From Polynucleobacter sp. AP-Ainpum-60-G11 (GTDB taxonomy: Bacteria; Pseudomonadota; Gammaproteobacteria; Burkholderiales; Burkholderiaceae): DNA of 64,000 bases. Both the position numbers and the translations under genes were made by a program. Shown here one piece after another: positions 1 to 8,478 of the stretch (position 1 is the first letter of the stretch; each line of letters begins with the position of its first letter). Where the stretch lies: contig NZ_CP061318.1 in NCBI RefSeq assembly GCF_018688375.1, forward strand, positions 620,001 through 684,000, read 5' to 3'. Under the pieces are notes generated by a model that was not told the DNA's origin, made no database searches, and was given only the letters and a program-made list of their open reading frames with translations.

Positions 1-210
1 CACGAAAAGACTACTGCAGCACACACATTGCGCTGCTCTGCGGTTGGATCTTTGCAAACGGTAAGAAAAGGAATGCAGTATTGGCTCGACCAGACTGGCG
101 CTAACGAAGTCATCATTACAGGTCAAATCTATGACCACCAAGCACGCTTAAGATCATTTGAGATTGCTGCTGAAGCTGCCAAGGGATTGCGCTTTAGCTC
201 TAAAGCTTAA
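1..210 (+). CDS. LLM-class flavin-dependent oxidoreductase, C-terminal fragment
   Basis: The frame is open from the first base and ends at TAA 208-210, so this is the 3' end of a gene that starts before the window. The 69 visible residues carry the usual tail of bacterial-luciferase-like (LLM) F420/FMN monooxygenases: a GS-x-x-T-V-R-x-G-hydrophobic turn, then GANEVIITGQIYDH and a closing helix ARLRSFEIAAE. In this family the segment packs near the flavin site, but the substrate cannot be told from the tail. It converges with the PIN gene and overlaps it by 11 bases (200-210). The family is fairly sure; the function is unknown. Confidence 0.75.
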   Translation, partial: HEKTTAAHTLRCSAVGSLQTVRKGMQYWLDQTGANEVIITGQIYDHQARLRSFEIAAEAAKGLRFSSKA

Positions 211-616
211 AGGCGTTGTAGTCGCTGGTAATCAGAATATCTTCTTGTGCAGCTCGACTGGCGATATTGAGTACAGCATTGTCTTTGCTGATGAGTATCG
301 CCGGCCTCAGTCGATAGGCTAGATCTAAGAAGATTTGATCATTAGGATCTTGGCATATCCAGGGGGCAGGGGCTAAATCAGAATCATCATATTGCTGTGC
401 TATTGATCGCCATTGGGATAGAACTGCCACTTGAGTGGCCTGGTCTAGCTTGAAGAGGGGGCGAGAGATGACGTCAGCAAACTCAAGCATGGTCTTTTGA
501 CTTGCAATCGCGACAATGCCTTCATTTACAGTTGCTTGCTTCAAATGAACGGCCCTTTCGTCATTAAAGACAAAAATATCTAGCAAGATATTGGTGTCTA
601 AGACTACCGGTTTCAT
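200..616 (-). CDS. PIN-domain putative toxin (COG1569-like)
   Basis: A 138-residue single PIN domain, a Mg/Mn-dependent RNase fold. The N-terminus VVLDTNILLD gives Asp7 and Asp13; Glu45 lies in TMLEFADV; a third acidic cluster with Asp90, Asp93 and Asp98 is in CQDPNDQIFLDLA, followed by ILISKD. These match the acidic pocket of the PIN family annotated as toxin components of toxin-antitoxin systems. The start ATG overlaps the TGA of yaeQ (613-616), so the two are probably translationally coupled. No small antitoxin gene lies beside it, so a toxin role is inferred from family only. A housekeeping RNase role with YaeQ is possible. Confidence 0.8.
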   Translation of the reverse strand: MKPVVLDTNILLDIFVFNDERAVHLKQATVNEGIVAIASQKTMLEFADVISRPLFKLDQATQVAVLSQWRSIAQQYDDSDLAPAPWICQDPNDQIFLDLAYRLRPAILISKDNAVLNIASRAAQEDILITSDYNAFKL

Positions 617-1161
617 TGCTGCTGATTGCGCCAGATTTCTGGGGTAATGGTGACTTGGCCCATATCCGAGGAAACGTAAGCTTCCCCATCTTGAATATTC
701 ACATGCAAAACCATGCTGCGTTCCACTAGCTTGTTCAGTTCTTTAGCTTGTTCTGCTGGAATAGAAATCACTTGCAGGTTGCGCGCACGAGTCAGCTTAT
801 TCGCAATGCCATCCCACCAGATTTTGCTAGTCTGGCCACCATAGCAATAGACAATGACTTGATCAGATCGACCGCAAGCTTTCAGAATACGTCGTTCATC
901 GGGCTGACCTACTTCAATCCAAAGTTTGATGGCGTCGGTGAGATCCTTAACCCAGAGGTCAGGCTCATCGGTATCACTCAAGCCCTTGGTAAAAGCCAAA
1001 TCTTCTTGTGCTTGCAAAGCAAAGGCGATGATGCGAATCATCATCCGCTCTTCAGTCTCAGAGGGGTGCTTGGCGATGGTGAGGGAATGACTACCGTAAT
1101 AGTGGCGGTCAGAGTCTGCGACGTGTAAGTCGGCTTTGTGGATAGTTGCGCGTAGAGCCAT
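613..1161 (-). CDS. yaeQ: YaeQ family protein
   Basis: 182 residues matching the YaeQ family along the whole length: start MALRATIHKADLHVADSDRH, then HPSETEERMMIRIIAFAL, then EPDLW, and WIEVGQPDERRILKACGRS, which is the family's most typical block. YaeQ has a PD-(D/E)XK nuclease-like fold, and the spaced acidic residues here agree, but its biochemical role is not established. It is first in a two-gene unit with the PIN protein (4-bp ATGA overlap). A GATAAT sequence lies 5 nt upstream of the start on the minus strand (1167-1172), which could serve as a -10 box for a leaderless or nearly leaderless mRNA. Confidence 0.88.
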   Translation of the reverse strand: MALRATIHKADLHVADSDRHYYGSHSLTIAKHPSETEERMMIRIIAFALQAQEDLAFTKGLSDTDEPDLWVKDLTDAIKLWIEVGQPDERRILKACGRSDQVIVYCYGGQTSKIWWDGIANKLTRARNLQVISIPAEQAKELNKLVERSMVLHVNIQDGEAYVSSDMGQVTITPEIWRNQQQ

Positions 1162-1250
1162 GGCGCATTATCGCCTTTAATAGGGGGCAAGTCGGATCTC
1201 CCAGTATTATTTAGAAAATTGCCCCGATTTACTGTGTATCGTAGAGTCCC

Positions 1251-2861
1251 ATGATCCGTATTACTGAACTTCGTTTGCCTATTAGCCATGCCCCTGAGGC
1301 ATTGGAGGAGGCGATTTTGAAGCGCTTGAATATCCAAGCTCAAGACTTGATCCGGACTGATGTCTTCAAGCGTAGCTACGATGCCAGAAAAAATGTTGCT
1401 CTAGCGTTTATCTACACCGTCGACTTATCGGTGAAAAATGAAGAAAAATTACTTGAGCAGTTTGCTAATGACATTCACGTAAGGCCATCCCCGGATACGA
1501 GTTATCACTTCCTTGCCAATGCCTCGCAATTAAAAAGTCAAAGATTTGAGCGTCCTGTAGTTATTGGATTTGGCCCTTGTGGGATTTTTGCTGCCTTGGT
1601 ATTAGCGCAGATGGGTTTTAAGCCAATCGTATTAGAGCGTGGCAAACCAGTACGCGAACGCACCCAAGATACTTGGGGTTTATGGCGCAAAAATGTCCTC
1701 AACCCAGAGTCCAATGTGCAATTTGGTGAGGGTGGGGCAGGCACGTTTTCCGACGGCAAGCTCTATAGTCAAATCAAAGACCCAAAGTTTTATGGGCGTA
1801 AGGTCATCGCGGAATTTATTAAAGCGGGTGCTCCAGAAGAAATTCGTTATGTTGCTAAGCCACACATTGGAACCTTCCGCTTAGTTGGTGTTGTCGAAAG
1901 AATGCGCCAAGAAATTATTGAGCTGGGAGGGGAGATTCGCTTCTCGCAAAAAGTGATTGGCTTTGATATTCAGAATGATCACATTGCTGGAGTCAAGATT
2001 GAGGGGCATCCAGATTTACCGGCTAACCATGTTGTGCTGGCATTAGGTCACAGTGCTCGCGATACCTTCGAAGCGTTGCATGCTGCGGGCGTCTATATGG
2101 AAGCCAAACCATTTTCGGTAGGCTTTCGCATTGAGCATCCGCAATCCTTGATCGACAAAGCTCGCTTGGGCCCGCATGCAGGCAATGAACTGATCGGTGC
2201 GGCAGACTATAAGCTGGTTCACCATGCTAAGAATGGCCGCGCGGTTTATAGCTTTTGTATGTGTCCAGGCGGAACCGTAGTTGCCGCCACATCTGAACCT
2301 AATCGTGTCGTGACCAACGGGATGAGTCAATATTCTCGCAATGAGCGTAATGCCAATGCCGGTATTGTTGTGGGCATTACTCCTGAAGACTATCCTGGTG
2401 GTCCATTAGCTGGTATTGAGTTTCAGAGGGCGTTAGAGTCTAAGGCCTATGAGCTTGGTGGATCCACCTATGAAGCCCCAGGGCAACTGGTAGGAGACTT
2501 CCTGGCTGGTACGGCTTCAACCGATTTTGGTTCTGTAATGCCGTCTTATAAACCTGGTGTGCATCTGACAGATCTTGCCGATGCCTTGCCGGCTTATGCA
2601 ATTGAGGCAATCCGAGAAGCGATCCCCGCTTTTGAAAAGCAGATCAAAGGCTTTTCAATGAAAGATGCAGTGCTGACCGGTGTTGAGACGCGGACATCCT
2701 CTCCTTTGCGCATTACTCGTGGCGCAAACTTGCAGAGCCTGAATGTCAAGGGGCTTTATCCAGCGGGTGAGGGTGCTGGCTATGCCGGCGGAATCTTGTC
2801 GGCCGGGGTTGATGGGATTAAAGTAGCAGAAGCGGTTGCGCTTGATTACCTATCCCAATAA
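1251..2861 (+). CDS. FAD-dependent dehydrogenase (COG2509-like)
   Basis: 536 residues. The first ~95 form a small alpha/beta domain, followed by a Rossmann FAD-binding motif VIGFGPCGIFAAL near residue 102 ending in Glu (VLERG). Further marks are NVQFGEGGAGTFSDGKL, where family members contact flavin, ALGHSARDT, and a C-terminal GEGAGYAGGILSAGVDG that closes the FAD site. This matches the large NAD(P)/FAD-dependent oxidoreductases of COG2509, whose substrates are mostly unknown. The gene runs into hemN with a 19-bp gap, suggesting one transcript and perhaps a redox step in tetrapyrrole or quinone metabolism, which is inference. Start ATG 1251 has only a weak GAG upstream. Confidence 0.82.
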   Translation: MIRITELRLPISHAPEALEEAILKRLNIQAQDLIRTDVFKRSYDARKNVALAFIYTVDLSVKNEEKLLEQFANDIHVRPSPDTSYHFLANASQLKSQRFERPVVIGFGPCGIFAALVLAQMGFKPIVLERGKPVRERTQDTWGLWRKNVLNPESNVQFGEGGAGTFSDGKLYSQIKDPKFYGRKVIAEFIKAGAPEEIRYVAKPHIGTFRLVGVVERMRQEIIELGGEIRFSQKVIGFDIQNDHIAGVKIEGHPDLPANHVVLALGHSARDTFEALHAAGVYMEAKPFSVGFRIEHPQSLIDKARLGPHAGNELIGAADYKLVHHAKNGRAVYSFCMCPGGTVVAATSEPNRVVTNGMSQYSRNERNANAGIVVGITPEDYPGGPLAGIEFQRALESKAYELGGSTYEAPGQLVGDFLAGTASTDFGSVMPSYKPGVHLTDLADALPAYAIEAIREAIPAFEKQIKGFSMKDAVLTGVETRTSSPLRITRGANLQSLNVKGLYPAGEGAGYAGGILSAGVDGIKVAEAVALDYLSQ

Positions 2862-2880
2862 TTCAATAAGCTGATTACTG

Positions 2881-4296
2881 ATGAGTTCTATAGTGTCTGC
2901 ATCTACCTCCAATGAAAAAGAAGTCCTTTTTCATCCAGAGCTATTGCAGAAGTTCGATATCAATGGCCCGCGTTATACCTCATACCCTAGCGCCGATCGC
3001 TTTCATAATGAATTTAGTGAATCTGATTATTTAGGTGCATTACAGCGTGTAGCCAAAGTTGATGAGCCACTATCGCTGTATTTCCATTTGCCGTTTTGTC
3101 CAAATATTTGTTATTACTGTGGTTGCAACAAAATTATCACTAAGGACCATGGGCGAAGTGCAAAGTACATCAAGTATTTGGCAAAAGAGATGGCAATGGT
3201 TTGTGCTGCCATGGGCGCCCAGAAAAAAATACCCGTAACTCAGTTGCACTGGGGCGGTGGTACACCGACGTTTTTATCTCATGAAGAGATGATGGAGTTG
3301 ATGCACCATACGCGTGAGCATTTCGAACTTCTTCCTGGCGGAGAATATTCTATTGAGATTGATCCGCGACGTGTCACCGAGGCTGATATTGCTCTGCTGG
3401 CTGAGTTGGGCTTTAACCGTATCAGCCTTGGCGTGCAGGACTTTAATCTTGAGGTGCAGCAAGCAGTCCACCGCGTACAGACGATTGAAGAGACCCAGGC
3501 GGTGATGGATTGGTCTAGAAAGTATGGCTTTAAATCTAGAAGCGTAGATCTCATCTATGGGCTACCAAAACAAACACCCGAAACCTTTAAAGAAACTGTT
3601 GATGCAGTCCTCAAGATGAGTCCTGATCGCCTCTCTGTATACAACTATGCGCATTTGCCGCATATATTCAAGCCGCAACGCAGAATCGCTGAAGCTGATC
3701 TTCCGGGTGCTGTAGATAAATTAGATATTTTGTCCAACACTATCGAAAGACTTGGCGAAGCGGGCTATGTCTTTATTGGCATGGATCACTTTGCTAAACC
3801 AGATGATGAGTTAGCGATTGCTCAAAAAGAGGGGAAGCTGCATCGGAACTTTCAGGGTTACTCAACTCAAGCTGAATGTGATCTATTGGCTTTTGGGATT
3901 TCTTCGATTGGTAAGGTCGACGATAGCTATTCCCAAAATGTTCGCACACTAGATGAGTACTACGCTGCAATTGATGATGGTCATCTACCCACCCTCCGAG
4001 GCCTGCAGCTGGATAAAGATGACTTGATGCGCCGCGAATTAATCGGTGAGCTTATGTGCCAATTTGCTTTGGACACCGAAATGTTTGCAAAATCTCATCA
4101 AATCCATTTCCCAAGCTATTTCAAGACAGAGATTGCAGAGCTGAAGCATTTAGAAGAAGCTGGCTTGCTGGAGTGGCAGGGCACGAAGTTGTTTGTACCG
4201 ATCAAAGGCCGCCTCTTGGCCAGACGCGTGGCAATGACTTTTGATCGTCACCTCAGGGAGTCTCAAGCCAAAGGCACTTATTCCAAGGTGCTCTAA
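2881..4296 (+). CDS. hemN: Oxygen-independent coproporphyrinogen III oxidase
   Basis: 471 residues, the length of true HemN. It converts coproporphyrinogen III to protoporphyrinogen IX without oxygen, using radical SAM chemistry, in the cytoplasm. The N-terminal block KFDINGPRYTSYPSADRF is typical of HemN rather than the shorter HemW. The cluster motif CPNICYYCGC gives Cys73, Cys77 and Cys80 (CX3CX2C) with the fourth Cys directly after, as in HemN. WGGGTPTFL and the SVDLIYGLP strand follow the radical-SAM barrel. It lies 19 bp after the FAD protein. Two FNR/ANR boxes occur downstream, before ompW, which fits an anaerobic or low-oxygen gene neighbourhood. Confidence 0.95.
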   Translation: MSSIVSASTSNEKEVLFHPELLQKFDINGPRYTSYPSADRFHNEFSESDYLGALQRVAKVDEPLSLYFHLPFCPNICYYCGCNKIITKDHGRSAKYIKYLAKEMAMVCAAMGAQKKIPVTQLHWGGGTPTFLSHEEMMELMHHTREHFELLPGGEYSIEIDPRRVTEADIALLAELGFNRISLGVQDFNLEVQQAVHRVQTIEETQAVMDWSRKYGFKSRSVDLIYGLPKQTPETFKETVDAVLKMSPDRLSVYNYAHLPHIFKPQRRIAEADLPGAVDKLDILSNTIERLGEAGYVFIGMDHFAKPDDELAIAQKEGKLHRNFQGYSTQAECDLLAFGISSIGKVDDSYSQNVRTLDEYYAAIDDGHLPTLRGLQLDKDDLMRRELIGELMCQFALDTEMFAKSHQIHFPSYFKTEIAELKHLEEAGLLEWQGTKLFVPIKGRLLARRVAMTFDRHLRESQAKGTYSKVL

Positions 4297-4324
4297 GCAG
4301 AATTAAGCTGCAATCCAAGTGCAT

Positions 4325-4338
4325 TTGATTTAGATCAA
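4325..4338. promoter_or_regulatory. FNR/ANR-type box, distal
   Basis: TTGATTTAGATCAA is an exact match to the FNR/ANR consensus TTGAT-N4-ATCAA. It lies 29 bp after the hemN stop and 72 bp (centre to centre) upstream of a second exact copy, in front of ompW. This suggests oxygen-responsive control by an FNR/ANR-type regulator. The spacing, roughly seven helical turns, would put the two dimers on nearly the same DNA face. Confidence 0.75.
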
Positions 4339-4396
4339 AAACTAATCAAAACAGTGTTGCTTTAAAACCAATAAAAAATTTGCGCAGGCCTTGCAT

Positions 4397-4438
4397 TTGA
4401 TTTACATCAAATAGCTACCCCATCTTCAATTTGAAAAT
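4397..4438 (+). promoter_or_regulatory. ompW promoter with proximal FNR/ANR box
   Basis: TTGATTTACATCAA (4397-4410) is a second exact FNR/ANR site. A -10-like GAAAAT is at 4433-4438, which predicts transcription start near 4445. The box is then centred at about -41.5, the class II activating position for FNR. The untranslated leader would be about 30 nt and contains the Shine-Dalgarno AAAAGGGG (4461-4468) before ATG 4475. The geometry is seen in the sequence; activation is inferred from known FNR promoters. Confidence 0.7.
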
Positions 4439-4474
4439 AGACTCATCAAATTGATAACAGAAAAGGGGTACATC

Positions 4475-5098
4475 ATGCGCATTAAAACTCTAGTAGCTGC
4501 TATGGCAGCAGTAGCTTCATTAGCTCCAATCGCCGCTCAAGCTCAATCTTCAAGCGAGAACCCATGGATGATTCGTGTTCGTGCCGTTGATTTACTCTGG
4601 GCTAATGGTCAAACTGGCGCGGTTCAAACATTAGATGTGAAAGCTAAAGATCAAATCATTCCTGAGTTTGACGTTTCTTACTTCTTTACTAAAAATATTG
4701 CTGCTGAGTTGGTGTTGACTTACCCGCAAAGCATTCAGATTGATGCTGGTGGTAATAAATTGGGCACGATCAAAGCGCTTCCTCCATCATTAGTTCTTCA
4801 ATATCACTTTACCGATTTTGGTGCCTTTAAGCCGTATGTTGGTGCTGGCGTGAACTATACATTGTTTAGTAGTCGCAATAACTTGGCCAATGGTACATAT
4901 TCTGTTGATAGCTCTAGCGTTGGTGCTGTTGGTCAAATTGGTATGGACTATATGTTTGATAAGAACTGGGGTCTTAACGTTGATGTTAAATATGCGACTA
5001 TGTCGACAAATGTTTCTAGTCCTGGATATGGCCCAACCGCAGGTAAGTTAACTCTGAACCCATGGATGCCAGCTGTTGGTGTGACTTATAAGTTCTAA
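4475..5098 (+). CDS. ompW: OmpW family outer membrane protein
   Basis: 207 residues from ATG 4475, chosen because AAAAGGGG lies 6 nt before it; upstream in-frame codons would spoil the signal peptide. Residues 1-23 are a Sec signal peptide ending AAQAQ. The rest has the eight-strand barrel pattern of OmpW: NPWMIRVRAVDLLW, then PEFDVSYFFTKNIAAELVLTY, KPYVGAGVNYTLF, KNWGLNVDVKYA, and a terminal Phe after GVTYKF, as needed for Bam assembly. OmpW proteins form narrow hydrophobic channels. Two FNR/ANR boxes lie upstream and a strong terminator follows, so it is probably a single-gene, oxygen-controlled unit. Confidence 0.93.
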   Translation: MRIKTLVAAMAAVASLAPIAAQAQSSSENPWMIRVRAVDLLWANGQTGAVQTLDVKAKDQIIPEFDVSYFFTKNIAAELVLTYPQSIQIDAGGNKLGTIKALPPSLVLQYHFTDFGAFKPYVGAGVNYTLFSSRNNLANGTYSVDSSSVGAVGQIGMDYMFDKNWGLNVDVKYATMSTNVSSPGYGPTAGKLTLNPWMPAVGVTYKF

Positions 5099-5121
5099 GA
5101 ATTCAGTTCTTAGTTCTTGAG

Positions 5122-5152
5122 ATAGAGCTCCTGAGGAGCTCTATTTTTTTTT
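5122..5152 (+). terminator. Intrinsic terminator after ompW
   Basis: A perfect 10-bp stem ATAGAGCTCC / GGAGCTCTAT with a TGA loop is followed by a run of nine T (5144-5152). It begins 23 bp after the ompW stop. The T-run lies on the plus strand only, so it serves ompW. Confidence 0.93.
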
Positions 5153-5161
5153 GTCTAGTCT

Positions 5162-5758
5162 TTACTGAATAAGGTGATCGATTAATTTCTCGAACTTGGC
5201 TTCATCAAAGTGAAGATTATCAAAACGTTGTATTGCGATATGTTCTGGCGGATCTACTCTGCGCTTGATGTATTGATCCCAATGCTTGAGCTTGTATTCA
5301 TCTCTAGGATCTGCGCGCTTCTCCATGCGTCTCTTTGCCTCATCCTCTTCAAGATCAATCCAAGCAATTCTGATGCTGGATGCACTAGGTACTCCTAATT
5401 CTTCAGGATTGAACATTCGTCCACTTTGTATCTCGCTAGAAAATGGACCCACCAGGATCACGTTCACTCCTAGTTGTAGATTTTCTTTGGCGATAGCAAT
5501 CAGTCCGGCATATTCCCAATCCCTGAGATTTTGAAGATAGAAAGGACTATCGCGATCATTGGGGTTATTGGTGGTGAGTTCCATGACATGGGCGCTATAG
5601 GCGCCATAGACTGTATCTTTATCTAAAAAGAAAAAGTCTTCACCAGTCTTTTCCACGATTAAGGGAAGTGCCTTTTTAGCCAAAGTACTTTTACCAGTGC
5701 CTGCATGGCCTGCAAAGAGGATCAGTCGAGGAGCGCTGGGGCTAAGCTTGCAGGTCAT
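5162..5758 (-). CDS. P-loop kinase-like AAA_33 ATPase
   Basis: 198 residues with Walker A GHAGTGKST at 17-25, then FFLDKDTVYGAY, a typical acceptor-site strand of small-molecule kinases, the hydrophobic strand VNVILVGPF, and a lid-like basic segment RRMEKRADPRDEYKL near residues 140-160. This resembles AAA_33/zeta-like kinases that phosphorylate small molecules or act in nucleotide metabolism, but the substrate is not readable. It stands alone between the ompW terminator and the divergent uup gene. No toxin-antitoxin partner is visible, so a zeta-toxin role is unlikely. Confidence 0.7.
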   Translation of the reverse strand: MTCKLSPSAPRLILFAGHAGTGKSTLAKKALPLIVEKTGEDFFFLDKDTVYGAYSAHVMELTTNNPNDRDSPFYLQNLRDWEYAGLIAIAKENLQLGVNVILVGPFSSEIQSGRMFNPEELGVPSASSIRIAWIDLEEDEAKRRMEKRADPRDEYKLKHWDQYIKRRVDPPEHIAIQRFDNLHFDEAKFEKLIDHLIQ

Positions 5759-5859
5759 TTATCTCTTTATTTGGAGGTATTGCTTGAGTAAATTCTACTT
5801 CTCAATCCCATGTTTATTGGAAATATCACCACTTTGCTTGAAGTGACGATAATGTCGCC

Positions 5860-7779
5860 ATGGCTTTAATCGTACTCACTGATGCAAAACTGGCTTTTGG
5901 CCACGTTGACCTCCTCGCAAACACTGCTTTCTCATTGGAATCTGGGGAGCGGGTTGGCTTAATTGGCCGCAATGGCACAGGCAAATCTTCTCTCCTGAAG
6001 ATCTTGGCTGGCATAGAAAAAATGGATGATGGTTTGCTGCAATATCAGCAAGGCCTCCGAATTGCCTATGTACCTCAAGAGCCTATATTTGAGGCTGAAG
6101 AGACTGTATTTGATGCAGTTTCTAAAGGCGTGGCTGAAGCTAAGGCTCTTCGTGAGGAGTATGAGGCTCTTAGTGTCGGGGAGTGGGATGACGCAGCCCA
6201 CCATCGTCTAGATGAAGTGCAATCCCAACTAGAGGCCTTAAGTGGCTGGAATTGGGAGCAACGTGTTCACGAAACATTAGACCGCCTACATTTGGAGGCC
6301 GATCTCAAGATCAATACCTTATCCGGCGGAACGAAGAAGCGTGTTGCATTAGCTCGTGCTCTGGTTGAAATGCCAGACGTTCTCTTACTCGATGAGCCCA
6401 CCAATCATTTGGATTTGGATTCGATTTCCTGGTTGGAAGATTTGCTTAAAGAATATAAAGGCTCCGTCATTCTGATCACTCATGATCGCGCCTTCTTGGA
6501 TAACGTCTGTACACAAATTGTCGAGCTCGATCGAGGTATCTTGCGCACCTATCCAGGCAACTTCTCAGCCTACGAAATATTAAAAGATCAGGAAATGAAT
6601 TCAGAATCCTTGGCTAATGCGCGTGCGGATAAGTTGCTGGCGCAAGAAGAGGTCTGGATACGTAAGGGGGTTGAGGCAAGACGAACTCGTAGCGTTGCAC
6701 GTATAGCCCGTCTCGAGGCGCTTCGTACAACCCGCTCACAAAGACGTGATGCTGTTGGCCAGGTCAAGCTTGCAGTTTCTGCAGGCGATAGAAGTGGCAA
6801 GATTGTTGCTGATCTCCAGAATGTCTCTAAGTCTTACGATCGCCCAATCGTGAAGGATTTCACGGCAACGATATTGCGTGGCGATAAAGTTGGTCTGCTC
6901 GGTCCTAACGGCGCTGGCAAGACTACGCTACTCAAATTAATACTGGGGACGATTGCGCCAGACTCAGGCACTGCAACGATGGGTACTCGTATTGAAGTGG
7001 CCTATTTTGATCAAATGCGCGAAGGCCTTGATCTCAATTCTTCACTCGAGGATTACATCAGTCCAGGTAGTGAGTGGATTGAAATTAATGGCAATAAGAA
7101 ACATATCAAGAGTTATCTAAGTGATTTCTTATTCGCGCCAGAGCGTACGAATTCACCGGTAAGCACCTTATCTGGTGGTGAGCGTAACCGATTATTGTTA
7201 GCCCGTTTATTCGCGCGTCCTGCAAACGTCTTGGTATTGGACGAGCCAACCAATGACTTGGATATCGATACGCTAGATTTGCTCGAGCAACTACTCCAGG
7301 ACTATAAAGGTACCGTGTTCTTAGTCAGTCATGATCGCTATTTCTTAGATAACGTAGTGACTAGCATCATCGCGAATGAAGGTGATGGATTCTGGCGTGA
7401 GTATGAGGGTGGGTATGAAGATTGGAAGATCCAGAAAGCGCGCTCAGACAAGATCCGTGCAGCTAATGGTGGCGCTAAGCCTGAGCCTAAATCAGAGGTA
7501 AAGATTGAGCCAAAGATCGAGTCTAAGTCTGTAGCTGTTAAGAGTGGGGTTCAAAAACTCAATGGCAAAGAGCGTCAAGAGTTAGAGGTTTTGCCGCTGC
7601 AGATTGAAACTCTGGAAACGGAGCAGGCGGATATTGGGATTGCAATGAGTAACCCAGATCTCTATAAGAACGAGCCTGAATTAGCAGCTAGCATGCAAGC
7701 GCGATTGTCTGAAATCACTGCCGATCTGGATATCAAATTACAACGCTGGGAATTACTCTTAAGTCGCTCAGAATCTTAG
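5860..7779 (+). CDS. uup: ABC-F ATPase, Uup type
   Basis: 639 residues with two ABC domains and no membrane segments: Walker A GRNGTGKSS near 36 and GPNGAGKTT near 348; signatures LSGGTKKRVALARAL and LSGGERNRLLLARLF; Walker B LLLDEPTNHLD and VLVLDEPTNDLD. A charged linker between the domains and a C-terminal tail with Lys/Glu repeats then a coiled coil (about 555-639) identify the Uup branch, which binds DNA and ribosomes. ABC-F proteins act on the ribosome; Uup also affects transposon excision and branched DNA. A GATAAT box at 5848-5853 would place transcription start on the A of ATG 5860, and no Shine-Dalgarno is visible. Confidence 0.93.
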   Translation: MALIVLTDAKLAFGHVDLLANTAFSLESGERVGLIGRNGTGKSSLLKILAGIEKMDDGLLQYQQGLRIAYVPQEPIFEAEETVFDAVSKGVAEAKALREEYEALSVGEWDDAAHHRLDEVQSQLEALSGWNWEQRVHETLDRLHLEADLKINTLSGGTKKRVALARALVEMPDVLLLDEPTNHLDLDSISWLEDLLKEYKGSVILITHDRAFLDNVCTQIVELDRGILRTYPGNFSAYEILKDQEMNSESLANARADKLLAQEEVWIRKGVEARRTRSVARIARLEALRTTRSQRRDAVGQVKLAVSAGDRSGKIVADLQNVSKSYDRPIVKDFTATILRGDKVGLLGPNGAGKTTLLKLILGTIAPDSGTATMGTRIEVAYFDQMREGLDLNSSLEDYISPGSEWIEINGNKKHIKSYLSDFLFAPERTNSPVSTLSGGERNRLLLARLFARPANVLVLDEPTNDLDIDTLDLLEQLLQDYKGTVFLVSHDRYFLDNVVTSIIANEGDGFWREYEGGYEDWKIQKARSDKIRAANGGAKPEPKSEVKIEPKIESKSVAVKSGVQKLNGKERQELEVLPLQIETLETEQADIGIAMSNPDLYKNEPELAASMQARLSEITADLDIKLQRWELLLSRSES

Positions 7780-7799
7780 GGTAATTTAACTCGCTTGGC

Positions 7800-8471
7800 T
7801 TATGACTTGCTAAGCACCATCGTTAAAAATCTCGAGATATCCACTAGCTCATCTGGATGAAGAGAGTGCTCCATTGGATAGGTATTCCAGTCCACTTGGT
7901 AGCCTAATTTTTCTAGGGCATCGGCTGAGGCTTCCGCGCGCTCTGGAACGATCACGGCATCCCAAACCCCATGCGCCATAAAAATCGGAGTCTGGCTGTT
8001 AGCCTCACTTCTCTCAGGTGGCAATGACTTTGCTAGTGGCAAGTAGCCTGACAGCGCCATGATCCCGGCCAATCTATGTGGAAAGCGTAGACCGACCTGT
8101 AAAGACATAGCGCAGCCTTGCGAGAAGCCGGCTAAAACAATATTGTCATAGGCAATCCCGCGACTAGCCTCTCGTTCAATTAACTCTGAGATGGCTGCTG
8201 CTGATTTGTGGATACCAGCAAGATCTTCTCGGGCATTGATATCTCTTTCAGTGATGTCATACCAGGCTGGCATAACGTAGCCGCCATTGACCGTAACAGC
8301 AATAGAAGGCGCACTTGGAAAAACAAATCGAATGGCAGGGCACTCAGAAAGATGAAGTTGCGGAATGATGGGCACAAAGTCATTGCCATCAGCCCCTAGC
8401 CCATGCAGCCAAATGACGGAAGCGCTTGGATTGGGAGCGGTTTCAATTTCAATACAGGGCAATGCGGTCAT
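7800..8471 (-). CDS. Alpha/beta-hydrolase, carboxylesterase/phospholipase type
   Basis: 223 residues of the small carboxylesterase family (EstB, acyl-protein-thioesterase-like). WLHGLGADGNDF forms the oxyanion region near residue 21. GFSQG holds the nucleophile Ser117. Asp171 in GVWDAVIVP and His202 in MEHSLHP complete the triad. No signal peptide, so cytoplasmic. The family hydrolyses short acyl esters or thioesters. It ends 20 bp from uup in a convergent arrangement and lies just downstream of cbpM on the same strand, so it may share the cbpA-cbpM transcript. Confidence 0.9.
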   Translation of the reverse strand: MTALPCIEIETAPNPSASVIWLHGLGADGNDFVPIIPQLHLSECPAIRFVFPSAPSIAVTVNGGYVMPAWYDITERDINAREDLAGIHKSAAAISELIEREASRGIAYDNIVLAGFSQGCAMSLQVGLRFPHRLAGIMALSGYLPLAKSLPPERSEANSQTPIFMAHGVWDAVIVPERAEASADALEKLGYQVDWNTYPMEHSLHPDELVDISRFLTMVLSKS

Positions 8472-8478
8472 TGATATT

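Noticed and set aside
748..1128. Plus-strand ORF of 126 codons opposite yaeQ
   Set aside because: It is the antisense shadow of a well-conserved gene and shows no domain or ribosome site.
5162..5758. Zeta-toxin of a toxin-antitoxin pair
   Set aside because: No antitoxin gene is adjacent and the sequence fits small-molecule kinases better.
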